Shown here: one piece after another, positions 11,990-24,911 of the stretch | Layout: the number at the start of each line of letters is the position of its first letter | Numbering within the stretch: the stretch's first letter is position 1 | Notes under the pieces: model-generated | Databases searched by the model: none | Told to the model about the DNA's origin: nothing | What the model saw: only the letters and a program-made list of their open reading frames with translations | Program-made: the position numbers and the translations under genes | DNA from: Blastomyces gilchristii SLH14081 | Taxonomy: Eukaryota > Ascomycota > Eurotiomycetes > Onygenales > Ajellomycetaceae | Assembly (NCBI RefSeq): GCF_000003855.2 | Contig: NW_003101682.1 | Location: 4,057,632-4,121,631 of the forward strand | Length of the DNA stretch: 64,000 nucleotides | Direction: 5' to 3'

Positions 11990-12361
11990 TCTGTTAAAAC
12001 AGCTATATACTATCTTTTAATAATTTGTTTTGTTACAGTCTCTCTTTACTTTACCTTTTTCTTTCAATTTCTTTCTATCTATCTATTTAATGTGTCTATC
12101 TTTAAGACTGTGTTCTCTTTTCCTTTGTCATGATATTGTCAAATGATTTCAAAGTATCAGAAGATGTTAAAACACTGCAATTTGTAAACAGTTTTTGTAT
12201 TCTGAGCTGGAATTTTCTGATTTTGCATATCTGAAATTGATGAATGTATAATAGTTAACTTTACAGATATAGGAAAAACCCTGAGAACTAAAAGTTCTCA
12301 GGTAGATGTCATAGTCTATGACTGCATACATCTATAATTGAAGAATAATAATAATAATAAT
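11990..12361 (+). other. LINE 3' UTR and (TAA)n tail
   Basis: About 350 bp that recur at the 3' end of every LINE copy here (32013-32303, 32890-33245, 53424-53586 and, on the minus strand, 48358-48740). It contains the inverted pair gagaactaaaagttctc near 12282-12300, a candidate hairpin, and ends cataattgaagaataataataa-like. The tail is a short (TAA)n run, not poly(A). Confidence 0.85.
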
Positions 12362-14911
12362 AAGTAAATCTGCTTACATATTGACAAGCAAAGAGAATAA
12401 TTCACAAGACCTTATCTGAAAGCATTCTGTATATCATATGAGACCTGAAAGTGAAGAAAATCAAGATAAAGCATATATAGAAGAACAAGCATATGAAGAA
12501 GACTCTGAAGAAGTATGAGAAGATCTTCTGAACAGATCTTTCACTGAAATTACTGTTGAAACAAGAATTTGTACATGAGATTGATATAGCGAACATAAAA
12601 TCAGTCAATCAGCATGCATACTCTCTGTCATAAACACATCTTGAAGAACAGAAGCATCAGATCACAGATCTTCTAGAATGTGATCTTATATAACTCTTAT
12701 CAAGTATGTGAGACTTTTCAGTTCTATTTGTGAAAAAGGTGAGTGAGGAGTAATGAATGTGTATCAATTATCAAGCACTTAACAAGCTTATAATCAAGAA
12801 TGAATATTCACTGTCATGAATTCAATAACAATTGAATATGATTGAAAACACCTGATATCTATCAAAGATCAATCTTCTCTCAAAATACTGACAGATTTAT
12901 GTAGATAAACTGTCAGTCTCACAAATCATATTTAATATATAATAAGAGAAGTTCAAATTCCTAATAATATCATTCAGTCTGACAAATGCACTTATCATCT
13001 TTCAAATAATGATGAATATGATTCTTTATAAACAGAATAAAACCTTATATCTTGTATATCTCAATGATATTCTAGTCTTTTCAAACTCATATAATGAATA
13101 TCTGAAGTATCTTAATGAAGTGCTTACAACTCTGACAGAGTATAAGCTCTATATTAAATCAACAAAGTATGTGTTTGAAATAGAAGAGTTAAAGTTTATA
13201 GAATATGTAGTGAGTGATGACTGTATACACCTCATTTCAGAGAAATTGAATGTCATAGTGAATTAGCTGTGACTGAGAAATGTATATCATATATAACAGT
13301 TTCTTGAGTTAATCTTATATTACTGCAGATTTATCAAGAATTTTACATAAATATCTGCATCACTCTCAGATCTCTTAAGAGAAACAGATGTAAATCTGTG
13401 AAAGAAGAAGTTTCATTCAATCCTCTAAAATACTATGTGCAAGGAGACTTTTCTCACACTGAGAGAACATGTAACAACATTCTCAGTGCTTATTCAATCA
13501 GATTGTAATAAATCTTTCTATATTGAGATAGATGTATCTGAATGAGCTATCAGAGGCACTCTTCTACAGATGAGTAAGAATGACAAGCTGCATCTGATAA
13601 TGTATGATAATAGAAAACTATCAGATGCTAAGCACAATTACTCAGTGTATGAAAAGAAATTACTAGTGATTAAGCATGCACTGATATTGTAAGAAAGATA
13701 TATCAATAACAGACATATAATAACAGTGATCACAGATTATGAAAGTCTTATCTATCTAAAATTAATAATAAAACCTTTCAAATACTTAGCATGTTAAATC
13801 TCAGAGTTTCAAGTGTATAATCTTAATATTAAATACTGAAAGAGATCAGACACTGTGATATCTAATACAATCAGTTACAGATCTGATTTCATGAGTGAGA
13901 ATTCTGTGAATCAGATATAAGAAAAGTTCATATTAAATATACTAAGAGAATACAAGGAATCAGAATAAGTGAATACAATGATCTCTCACTTAAAGAATAG
14001 CAAGATGTCAGATAACAAGCATCTTATGAAAGTGATAGAAGTGATGCTTTCAAACTTTAAACTGAGAAAATTGAAAAATGATGTTGTGCTTTACTGTAAT
14101 CTAGAATACATAGAAGCTCTCTATCTGAAACATTCATTTAAATGTGACTTGATGACTTGCATGCACAAGGAATTCAGTCACTTAAAAAGCTCTGAACTCA
14201 TGAGTGTACTTGAATCAAGAGTGTACTGACCAACTATGACTGAGAACATTCAGGTGTATACTCACAAGTGTCTGAATTATCAGGTCATGAAAGAATCTAA
14301 GAAAGGATTAGAATGTGAGAAAGTGTAATATCAGATGAAGTGTATGATACAACTGTTCAAATGATAAGAGATGAATCTTATAGACATATTACTGTGAACA
14401 TCAAATGAAAATCATTGAATAATCACTGCTATTGACTACACTACTGACTGGCCAGTTGTGAATGCAGTTTCAGAGATGACAGAGAAGATAGTGATAAAGT
14501 TTCTACACAATGAGATCCATGTCAACTATGAAATACTGTGTGAGATTCTACCTGAAAATGATGCAAATCTTGTAGAAGAAGTTATTAAGCATTTCATGAA
14601 CCAGTTATAGATAAGACATTATAGAACAATGTCATATCATCTGCAGATAAATAAGAAAGTGAAATACTTGAATGAAATCTTAAGTAACATGCTGATGAAA
14701 TATCTAGTGAGCAAGCCTATAAGATTATGAAATGAATATCTCAGTCAGATGCTATTGACCATGCAAATTCAGCAGCATGCAGTCTCTAAGCATTCACCAT
14801 TCTACCTGTTGTATGGATTTCATCCGTGCATCCCGGAGAATGCTTTGAAAAAGATGAGAGAGAGAACAGCGGTTGAAGATGCATCAGTTGTGAATACAGC
14901 AGGAACAATAG
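12362..14911 (+). pseudogene. G1 RT, RNase H and integrase (copy beta)
   Basis: Continuation of G1 beta after the LINE. RT spans about 12570-13265: FVKK, then CINYQALNKL, INLLSKY, SLTNA, and the catalytic box as YLNDILVFS (first Asp changed to Asn). RNase H spans about 13266-13960 (IEIDVSE, LLQMSKN, NYSVYEKKLLVIKHA). Integrase spans about 14100-14890: HHCC finger H-x..H..C-x2-[Y], the first catalytic region as IDYTTDWPVV and the second near ILPENDAN. Stops are frequent. It ends at 14911, where integrase sequence is fused to mid-gag sequence of another G1 segment rather than running on to the integrase C-terminus. Confidence 0.85.
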
Positions 14912-16200
14912 AATTTTAACAAGTCTTAAGATCTGTCACATTTCTATGCAGAAAACAAAGTCATTATAACTAATTAGTGAAAAGATAAATCTCACAGACT
15001 TAGAGTGATATTCATTCTCATGAATATGAAATGACTTTTTCAAATGAATCTTACACAACTTTGAGAAAGTGAATATATAAGATAAGTGTTATAAATACTT
15101 CACTAAGTGTAGACAAGTGAGTGATCTTACATCATACTTTACACACTTCAGCTTATACTATCTTGAATTGAATGAAGAGCTTTTAACATCTTTCTGTTTA
15201 TAAATCTTCATTCATGATCTTACATCTGAGTTAAGAGTGAAATAAAAATACTTAATCTTATAATTAGATATAATGAAAGAAGTATACAATATTCTTATTA
15301 TATAAGAATAAGAAAGTCAATTGTGATAGAAAATACTGTAATTAAGTATATCTTAGCAGGGGATAAGTAATAAGACTTCTATGACACAAGTTACACATCT
15401 GAATATAATGAATCTAGATTTAAATGTCATTGCTAAAGTACTCAATTCTCTTAAAAAAAGATTCTCTGAGTGAAAATCTTGATATCATGAGTATCAAGCT
15501 TTCTTCAACTGCAGACATCAAAATCATGATGCAAAGAATTACACACAGTATACACAGTTAAGAGAAGCAAGAGAGTTAAAAAACTAGCAGAATCAGTGAG
15601 CTCAAGAGACACTTGCTGATATTCTATGAAAAGTCTTTAAAGTGAAAGAGATGCCTGTGTTAGATGATTCTCTGAATTCTATAAATATCAAGAGAAAGTA
15701 GGCTTCTGAATAGAGTGCAGATAAGAATAAAGAAGCAGATACTTATCTCTATATCTTAAGATCTGAAATGTTAATGTATAGAAGACACTTGAATAAGAAT
15801 TGAGAGATGATGATAAAAGTGTTAGTAAATACAGATACTTCTACACAATATATTAATAATTATATAATTCAAAGACTAAAAGAGATTCACTGAGTGAAGA
15901 ATCTCTGATATATAAGATTATCTGATAACTGATATTTAGTATCACCTGTAAGAGTAAGAGTTTTCTTATACTTTAAAGAATGATCTTGCTATATCTGAGC
16001 ATGAGAGCTACAGAATGTGAAATACAACCTTATTCTCAAACTTAATTAATTTCAAAGATTCAATCTGCAGATTCAATGATGTACATCTTATATACAGTTA
16101 ACTGATAAAAAGAAAACAGTTCATACAATTCTATCAACTGATATGAGGAGAACATTTCACATCTCTAGTATAGAAGAATTAAATCTGCTTATATATTAAT
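14912..16200 (+). pseudogene. G1 gag (from mid-gene) and protease, copy gamma
   Basis: Starts within gag at the position equal to about 5050 in copy beta (gaattttaacaagtcttaag) and runs colinear through the zinc knuckle region (about 15490-15560; first ligand lost, C and H still visible) and the protease (VLVNTDTSTQYINNYI, 15815-15870). There is no LTR or gag start in front, so this is a fused partial duplicate of the upstream G1, not a separate insertion. Confidence 0.75.
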
Positions 16201-17790
16201 AAGTAAAGAGAATGATTCACAAGATCTCATCTGAAAGCATTCTGTATATCATACAGAACTTGAAAGTGAAGGAAACTAAGATAAAGAATATATGAGAGAA
16301 CAAGTGTATGAAGAAACTTCTGAAGCAGTATGAAAAGATCTTCTGAATAGATCTTTTACAGAAATTACTGCCAGAATGAGAATTCATACATGAGATTGAC
16401 ACAGGGGACATGAAACCAGTCAATCAAAATGTGTACTCTCTGTCACAGACACATCTTGAAGAACAGAAGTCTCAGATCACAGACCTTCTAGAATGTGATC
16501 TCATACAATTCTCATCAAGTGCATGAGGCTTCTCAGTTCTATTTATGAAAAAGACAAATGAGAAGTGATGAATGTGTATCAATTATCAAGTACTCAATAA
16601 GCTTACAATCAAGAACAGATACTCATTATCACAGATTCAATAACAGTTAAATACAGTCTGAAATACTTGATATCTATTGAATATCAATCTTCTCTCAGAA
16701 TATTGACAGATCTGTGTAGATAAACTATCAGTATCATGAACTATATTTAATACACAATGAGAGAAGTTCAAATTCCTGGCAATGTCATTCAGTCTGTTAA
16801 ATGTGCCTGTTATCTTTCAAATAATGATGAATATGATTCTTCATAAACAGAATGAAATCTCATGTCTTATATATCTGAATAATATTCTAGTCTTTTTAAA
16901 CTCATACAATGAACATCTGAAGCATCTTAATAAAGTGCTTATAACTCTGACAGAGTATAAGCTCTACATTAAATCAATCAAGTGTGTGTTTGAAACAGAA
17001 GAGTTGAAGTTTATGAGATATATAATAGATGATGACTGTATACACCTTATCTCAGAGAAATTGAATGTCATAGTGAATTAACTGTGACTGAGAAACATAC
17101 ATCATGTATAATAATTCCTTGAGTTAGTCTCATACTACTGCAGATTTATCAAAGATTTTGTATAAATAGCTGCTTCACTCTCAGATCTCTTAAGAGAGAC
17201 AGATGCAAATCTGTGAAAGAAGAAGTTTTATTCAATTATCTGAAATGTCATGTGTGAAGAGATCTTTCTCACACTGAGACAATGTGTGATAATATTGTCA
17301 GTGCTTATTTAAGCAGATTATAATAAACCTTTCTACATTGAGACAGATGTATTTAAATGAGCTATCAGAGACACTCTTTTACAGAGGAGTAAAAATGACA
17401 AGCTGCATCTGATAATGTATAATAATAGAAAACTATCAGATACTGAGCTTAATTACTCAGTGTATGAAAAGAAATGACTAGTGATCAAGCATACAGTAGC
17501 ATTATGAAATAGATATATTGACAATGAGTATACAATAATAGTGATTACAGATCATGAATGCCTTATCTATGTATAATTGATAATGAAACTCTTCAAATAC
17601 TTAGCATGCTGAATTTCAGAGTTTTAAGCATATAATCTTCATATTAAATACTGAAAGAGATTGAATGCTGTGATATCTAATGTAATCAGTCACAGACCTG
17701 ATTTCATAAGTCAGAGTTCTGTGAATGAGATATAAGAGAAGTTTGTATTAAACATACTGAGAGAATATAAGAAATCAGAATAAGTAGATA
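16201..17790 (+). pseudogene. G1 RT and RNase H, copy gamma
   Basis: Colinear with 12370-13960. The RT catalytic box reads YLNNILVFL (both Asp changed to Asn) near 16870. The longest open stretch (16782-17081) covers the end of RT, from SLLNVPVIFQ to EKLNVIVN. RNase H follows with IETDVF, LLQRSKN and NYSVYEKK. The C-to-T changes in copies beta and gamma are largely independent, consistent with hypermutation after duplication. Confidence 0.8.
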
Positions 17791-19472
17791 CAATAATCTT
17801 ATAACTTGAAGAATAATAAGATATTAAATGATAAGCATCTTTTCAAAGTGATAGAAGAGATGCTTTTGAACTTTAAGCTGAGAAAATTGAAAAATGATGT
17901 TATACTTTACTGTGATCTAGAATATGCAGAACCTCTCTATCTGAAATATTTATTTAAACACAACTTAATGACTTGTATGCACAAGGAATTCAGTCACTTA
18001 GACAGCTCTAAACTCATGAGTATACTTGAATCAAGAGTGTACTGATCAAGCATGACTGAGAACATTCAGACATACACTCACAAGTGTCTTAATTATCAGA
18101 TTGTGAAAGAATCTAAGAAAGGATTAGAATGTGAGAAAGTACAATATCAGATGAAATGTTCAATACAACTGTTCAAATGATAAGAGATGAACCTCATAGA
18201 TATATTGCTGTGAACATCAAATGAAAACTGTTGAATAATCATCACTATTGACTATGCTTCTGACTGATCATTTGTGAAAGCAGTTTCAGAGATGATAGAG
18301 AAGATGATGATGAAGTTTCTACATAATGAGATCTATATCAACTATGAAATGCCATGTGACATTCTAACTGATAATGATGCAAATCTTATAGAAGAAGTGA
18401 TGAGGCATTTTATAAGTCAGTTACAGACAAGACATTGTAGAACAATACTATATCATCTGTAGATAAATAAGAAGATGAAACACTTGAATGAAATCTTGAA
18501 TAATACACTAATGAAATATCTAGTAAGCAAGTCTATGAGACTATGAGATGAGTATCTCAGACAGATGCTATTAGTCACACAGATTTGACAGCATGCAGTC
18601 TTCAAGCATTCACCATTCTATCTGTTGTATGGATTGCATCCGCGCATCCCGGAGAATGCTTTGAAAAAGATGAGAGAGAGAACAGTGATTACAGACACAG
18701 CAGTTGCAGATGTAGTAGAAACAACAGTTGCAGATGTAACAATCACAGACATAGCAGTTGTGAATGTGAAATCAAGATTGAAAGAGATCAGTCACACACA
18801 TACAAAAGCTAATGAGTTACTTCTAAACTGAGCAGTTCAATTGAAAAGAATATGAGACTCACTAGTTAAGAAAGTGAGTCTTAAGATGAGAATATAAGTT
18901 CTCATATACAATGAGAGTTCTGAGAAGTTTCAACCTAGATAGTTTAAGCTATATAAAATACTCAAATCACGTTTTCTGAAAACATATGCATTGAAAGAAT
19001 CAGAGAGATGAGTCTTATACAACTTAATAAATAATTCACATCTTATAAAGATAAAGATACAAGATCTGAGCAGATTATAATTATATACAGCACTATCATC
19101 ACTGTTGAAAAAGAAGAAACATATAATTGAAAAGTCTTATGAAGTAAGAGAAATCATAGATACTTATAAATTAGATAATCTTACTGATTCTGATGTTTTC
19201 ATAATTATAAGAAAAGAATGAAAAGAAATGATGAAATCAAACAACTATCACACTTCAATAAGTGATAAGACTGTAGTCAGTTGTATAATAACACACTGCA
19301 GACAGTGAATGTAATATAGTAAAAGGCAGTCTCAAAGCAGCAGACTTGCATGTGAGTCAGATCACAGAAGAAAAAGAAATTCAGAGTTGAATTTAACTGT
19401 TTATATCAGTTCAATTGCAGAGACCACAGAGAAAAAAGCATCTGAAACATCTGCAGATGCATGAGATCAAGA
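17791..19472 (+). pseudogene. G1 integrase with full C-terminal region, copy gamma
   Basis: The HHCC finger is near 17975-18100, core blocks IDYASD near 18250 and CDILTDNDANLIEE near 18355, then LLYGLHPRIPENALKKM at 18620-18670. A Ala/Val-rich linker (18680-18770) follows, then a C-terminal half with a QPR-phe/lys-like patch (18940-18990), then ESEGWVLYNLIN-like sequence near 19000. There is no chromodomain. The sequence breaks at about 19472 and joins inverted G3 sequence. By family it inserts element DNA into the genome. Confidence 0.75.
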
Positions 19473-21534
19473 TTCTCAGAGTGTTAACTCTCAGTATTAT
19501 AGAGAGTAGTTGTACAGACTTCTTTTCTCTCTTCTCTCTCTTCTCTCACAGAGAATTAAGAGACTCTTCAGTTAATCTCTTTACAACACTCAGTCTGAGC
19601 ATTCTGTGAAGCTTTTCTATCTTCTCTAGTCTCTCTGTATCTGTTACTCTGATCTTTGTAACATAGTCTGATCTGTGAGAGAGTTCATCTACTGAGTTCT
19701 TAGTTCTCTTAATATACTCTATCTTGAACCAGAACTCACTCAGTCTCTGAGCTCAGCAAATCTGTTATTACAAGAGTTTCTTAATTGAAGTAAACTATTG
19801 TAAGCTGTTATAATCAGTTCTAACAGTAATAACTGATATAAGATTCTTAAAGTAGTGACATCAGTGATAGAAGAATTTCACTATCATAAGAAGATTCTGA
19901 TTATAAATGTCATACTTGATCTCTACAGATTGCATCTTCTATGAGAAAAAGATCACTGAAACTCAGTTCTTATTTAACTGTAGTTGTAAGACTATTTCTG
20001 AAATTACAAAGAAGAAGACATCTATCTTCAATCTAATTAAGAGTAAGAAATTCAAGTGAAACAGTATCACTGTATTTATAAATATCTGTTTCAATCTTAC
20101 AAAGACCTTCTAAGCTTCTGAGATAAGAAAGTTCTCACAGCTCTCTCTTCTCAACAATGTTTTCATTCTCTATTCATAGAATGACTTCTTCTTATTTTCA
20201 TTCTTCAGCATGTCTGTAAGAGTCAAAGAGATTCTTACAAAGATAAACTGTCTATAGAATTTCACAAAGCTCAGAAAGATCTGAATCTTATAAATACTAG
20301 TTAGCTTTAATTATAATACAATAATCTCAATCTGTGAAGATTTCATCTGAATATTATCTGTGATAATTACATATTCTAGAAAATTAATCTGACAGACATT
20401 TAAGTTGCACTTTACAAGCTTAATATACAGTTCTGTCACATCTAAGATCTTTAACACACTTTATACATGCTCAGTGTGTTCTTTCTTCTTCACAGAGTAC
20501 ATCATCACATTATTCAGATATATTATCACAAAGACATCTAGATATTCATGAAGTGTTTTATTAATAAAAGACTGAAATACTACAGAAGTATTAGTCAAAT
20601 CAAAAGATATTACTAGATATTCAAATAATCTCAGTGCAGTTCTAAAGACAGTCTTGTATTCATTCTCAGACTGTATTCATAGCTGTGTATATATATTAAT
20701 CACATTCAGTTGTATGAATATAACAGCTTCTGTGAGACAGTTAATCACATTCTTAATCAGAGATAGAAAGTAGCAACTCTTTATTATCTTGAAGTTCAGA
20801 TCACAGTAGTCTATACATAATCTGAGATCTTTATTCTTCTTCTTTATAAATATTACAGAGACTTCTGCAGAGATCTTTGAAAATTGAATAAAGTCATTCT
20901 TTAAATTCTTCTTTACATAGGTCTACAAGATCTCTGTCTTGTGATGAAAGAGCTGATAGATTAATTCTCAGAAGAGTGTCTACTCTTCTATTAACTTTAT
21001 TATCAGATTGTTCTTATAATGAGAAGAAAGCTCAGCTGTCTTTACTAAGCTGAATATCTCTGCAAGATCTCAGTATTTCTCTGATATCTGAAGCTCAGTT
21101 TTCATGACTGTGAAGTTCTCAGACATTTATAAAGTTATTATATAGATATACTTGTCTTCTCTAATTAACTTTACAGTATTAACTGATTCTATCTCTGTAA
21201 GTAAGTCTGTCAACACTGATTAGAAGTATAAATCTGACTCACTGACAGCTATGTGTGGATTATGTCTTTAAAGTCATACAAGTCTCAAGTACATGTCATC
21301 TGTGATGTTTATAATAATCACAGTTTTTACAAATCTTCTTCAGATTCTGAAGAGATCTTGCAATTGAAAAATAACTCTTATAAGTCTCTCAGTTCTCAGG
21401 TCTGACTTCTCACATTCTGCTTATTATAAGAGCAGGTTCTCAGTTTTCATCACTCAGCTTATTCACTCTGTGAGCTTTAGAAACACTACAGTGACCTGAG
21501 ATTCTGAGTTTATCAATACTTTTCATACTTACAG
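19473..21534 (-). pseudogene. G3 protease-RT-RNase H segment, inverted
   Basis: Read on the minus strand: a protease-like VLINSES near 21500, RT with YLNNVMMYS (catalytic YLDD changed to YLNN) near 20545-20490, then thumb, RNase H and the linker to integrase. Its last 320 bp (19473-19810) match 26077-26400 in the opposite orientation. Together with gag at 2640-3889 and the 3' half from 26077 it would cover the whole G3 coding region, so it is either an inverted part of the same element with a duplicated overlap or a second copy. Both ends abut G1 sequence. Confidence 0.7.
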
Positions 21535-21701
21535 TGTGATTCAAAGGTTGCTTGAGCCAGCGTACAATTATAGGCGTACGCCGGCTTCTTACATACTATA
21601 CGCTAAATTAATTGGTGGCCGCTATGACCTCTTTACATTTGTAAGCAAGTTTAGAAGTGACTGTGTTATTATCTGACAGTTATACATTCTTCTGAATCAC
21701 A
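21535..21701 (-). repeat. G1 LTR, copy 3 (3' LTR, minus strand)
   Basis: 167 bp, TGTGATTCAAAGG at the low end to GAATCACA at 21701. The next bases, ttctctttcactag, are the complement of the polypurine tract (ctagtgaaagagaa) on the element strand. Confidence 0.9.
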
Positions 21702-22213
21702 TTCTCTTTCACTAGATTCAGTCACACTCATGTGATCTTGATGTCTGCTCTAGCTTCATACAGATTAGTGTGTCACTAGTGTTCATAATTATATGATCTA
21801 TTTCTGATTCAGCTAGCATTTCATGTACACTCTCACACAGAACTTTCACTATATTACATTACTTATTCACTAACTTTTCTCATTCTTTAATCATCTTCTT
21901 TATCATCATAATCATTGAACATTATCATCTTATTTAAGATTTCTGTTTCTTCTTCTATTCAACATCTTCTATCTGTTTATTTATCATATTATATGTGTTT
22001 CTGATGATGACTCTCTATTCTTATAATAAGTATTATTATAGTGCTCATACCAGGCAGTTGATTAGCAGTGAGTGTAATGTGTTGTGAAACATGGCCAGAA
22101 CCTGTTTATTCTCTAACAATTATCAGAATATACTATTATAAATAACACATCTTCTTCATCTTCTTATACACTCTTAATCTTCTTTTTCTATTGAGCATCT
22201 GATCATGTTTTAC

Positions 22214-23705
22214 ATGAATACAGATACTGATATTGTGTTTTGATTCATGTAAAATCTTCATACATTGACAGATTTATATTCACTGATAATAGTAAATACC
22301 TCAATATTGAATTGTTAATTGAAAACTTGAAGAATGTGATAATAAAGAAATTGTCTGTGTCATATATAACTGAGTCTTCTGCATCTCTTCCTGCCTTCTC
22401 TGTTTCTTTCTCTGTCACTTTCTCTCAATCTCTTACATCTGTCTCTGTGTCTGGTTCTCCCGCTTCTGCTATCTCTGTTTCTGTGACTCTCACTTCTGCT
22501 ACTTCTGCTCCCTCTGCTTCTACTGTCTCTGCTTTTATTATCAGCTCTTCCTGTTTTAAGAAGATGTTCTATAGACTTAATGAATCACATTTCTCAGCAT
22601 GTACACTTCTGCTCTTCTTGTCAATCTCTAGAACAATATATTGCATGAAGACTGTGTATGACACAACTATTTAAAGCTCAGTCACAGACATTAATTATTA
22701 CATTCATTTCAAATATTTATGATGAAGTAATTATTCATTTATATCAGAGAATCATCTCTCTTCTCAACAGTATTAAGATTATAAGTCTTTTCTTTTTTCT
22801 CTTCTCTTCTAACACTGATTTTTCTAGAGAAAATTGTTATGAGTTTTATTGTGTATGAAGTCATAGCATTCACAGATATCAAGAAACTTTTCACAACTGT
22901 TAAATTCAATATTATAGATATATCTGCTCTGACAAATTCCTTTGAAATGATAGATCTGTATCAGCATATTCTCTGGCATCTGTCATTCAACTTCATGATG
23001 CAGGCAAAAGATATTTATGCTTTCAGAAACAGAAATGCAGATGTTGTACTCTTTTACATCTGTGAGTATGAGACTCATACACCTTGTCTGAGATATCATT
23101 GTGAGAATGAGCTGTTTGTACACTGTGTTCTACTTTCTGAATTCTCTTATATTTCTCTCTCTCTTTCTGAGAAGCCTCATATGTGTTGTAATTACACATA
23201 CAATTCTAAGATCAGTGAGTGTTCATTCAGTAATTATTATCTCTGCTTTTACAGTTTCATACACTAATAACAGTTCTTAGTTACTTCAGCATCAGAGATC
23301 ATTTTAATTGAAGATAATAACACTGTTAAGACTATTATCTCTCACTCTCAAGCTTCTTCTGTTGCTTTCTTTTCCTTCTCTGCAGAGAAGATTGTACACA
23401 CATCAGATTATAAGTGTTCAGTTCTGAGTGACTTCTACTGTCATTCAGTCAGTTCTGTATCTTCTTCTTCTTTCATTTCTTTCATCTTCATTTTTTCTAG
23501 TCTGGCTGCTGATTCTGCAGATTCTGTGCTCTTCTTCAATTTTTCTACACATTTATATACACATTTCTATATTGACATTCCAGTCAATCTTGTGATAAAT
23601 GACATTAATGTCATACACAGAGTAGTAGAGAAATCAGAGATATACACAGTATTGTTGTAAGAGCAACTTGCAGCTCTCAAATCTCTTACACATCTTGAGT
23701 TTTGA
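22214..23705 (+). pseudogene. Antisense ORF of G1, copy A (Cys-rich protein remnant)
   Basis: Runs opposite to the G1 coding strand, between integrase and the 3' LTR. It is the most open copy: runs of 144, 66 and 142 codons (22240-22674, 22658-22858, 22839-23267) overlap in two frames. The order is an acidic start MNTDTD, a short helical block (LLIENLKNV), a Ser/Thr/Ala/Val/Pro-rich low-complexity stretch, a basic/aromatic block and then, at about 23066-23220, a Cys-rich module (PCLRYHCENELF-x2-C, then C-C-N-Y, then ECSF). A C-terminal helical part ends LEF-stop. I do not recognise it firmly; the module resembles Cys-rich domains in many ascomycete hypothetical proteins (perhaps Pfam DUF3716, from memory). 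Confidence 0.65.
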
Positions 23706-24911
23706 GATTTTCTTTATTTTTGACATTTTTCTTTTCAGGTGGCACAGTGTTGGAAATAGATTAAATATATGATGTATGAAAATGAATGAGATGTATGATA
23801 ATATTTATGTTTTGCAGTCAATTCTTACAGTTGATAATCAATTCATTATCTCTTGAGTCATTCTCTTTTCTTTTCTTACACTTTTTCTTTGTCTGCTAGT
23901 CACTACTCTTACACAATCTCTATATAATACAGTGTTCAGTGACTAGGTTCAGCAGCTTTCATCTTATGATTCTGTCTCACACATTATACTGTCTCTCTTC
24001 ACTCACTCAGATCACTACAGTGAACAGTCTATTGAAACTAATCTCACTCAATCTCTGAGTGTTCTCAGAGGTCAAGATGACTTGATCTCATGCATCTGCA
24101 GATGTTTCAGATGCTTTATTCTCTGTTATCTCTGCAATTGAGCTGGTATAAATATTTAAATTCAATTCTGAATTTCTTTTTCTTCTGCAATCTGACTTAT
24201 ATGCAAGTCTGCTAATTTGAGACTGCTCTTTACTATGTTGCACTCACTGTCTGCAGCATATTATCATATAATCAGCTACAGTCTTATCACTTATTAAAGT
24301 GTGATATTTATCTGATTTCTTCAGTGCTTCTCATTCTTTTCTTGTAATTATGAAAAGATCAGAATAAGTGAGATTATCTAATTCATAAGTGTCTATGATT
24401 TCTCTTACTTCATGAGACTTTTCAATTATAAGTCTCTTCTTTTTCAACACTGATAATAGTGCTGTGAATAATTATAATTCACTCAGGTCTTACATCTTTA
24501 TCTTTATAAGATATGAATCATTTATCAAGTTGTGTAAGATTCATCTCTCTGATTCCTTTAATATGTAAGTTCTCAGAGAATGTGATTTGAGTATTTTATA
24601 GAGCTCAAATCATCTAGGTTGAAACTTCTCAGAACTCTCATTATATATAAGAACTTACATTCTTATCTTGAGACTCAATTTCTTAACTAGTGAGTGTTAT
24701 ATTCTTTTTGATTGAATTGCTTAATTCAGAACTAACTTGTTAGCTTTTACATGTGCATGACTGATCTCTTTCAATCTTGATTCTGTGTCTGTGACTGCTG
24801 CATTCATGACTGTTGCATCTGCAACTATTGTTCCTGCTGCATTCACAACTGATGCATCTGCAACCGCTGTTCTCTCATTCATCTTTTTCAAAGCATTCTC
24901 CGGGATGCATT
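23706..24911 (-). pseudogene. G1 integrase C-terminal region and spacer (deleted copy)
   Basis: On the minus strand this begins with IPENALKKM at about 24905-24880, passes a run of Ala/Val/Thr/Asp repeats (ADASVVNAAGTIVADAT), then ESRLKEISHAHVKANKL, and on through the QPRW-like C-terminal half to the spacer. It matches 14830-14911 and 18650-19470. The spacer between integrase and the antisense ORF stop is about 0.4 kb and carries no gene that I can see. Confidence 0.7.

Larger units (their letters stand above)
6328..12361 (+). mobile_element. LN copy 1: LINE insertion with 17-bp target duplication
   Basis: The 6,034-bp insertion is bounded by a perfect 17-bp duplication, aagtaaatctgcttaca, at 6311-6327 and 12362-12378. 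The flanks are G1 protease on the left and G1 protease/RT linker on the right, so removing the insertion restores G1 colinearity. The 3' end is a (TAA)n tail and the 3' half encodes endonuclease, RT and RNase H remnants, typical of Tad1/I-group LINEs of filamentous fungi. The 5' 2.3 kb is composite: a GC-richer island, an unassigned AT-rich piece and the tRNA-derived X repeat. Confidence 0.9.

Noticed and set aside
18585..18831. Two overlapping plus-strand ORFs with His/Cys or Ala/Thr repeats
   Set aside because: One is the Ala/Val-rich linker of G1 integrase in its true frame, the other a frame-shadow giving false Cys/His repeats.
22240..22674. 144-codon Ser/Thr-rich open run as a secreted or cell-wall gene
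   Set aside because: It is one block of the antisense ORF repeated in four G1 copies, with frameshifts before and after it.
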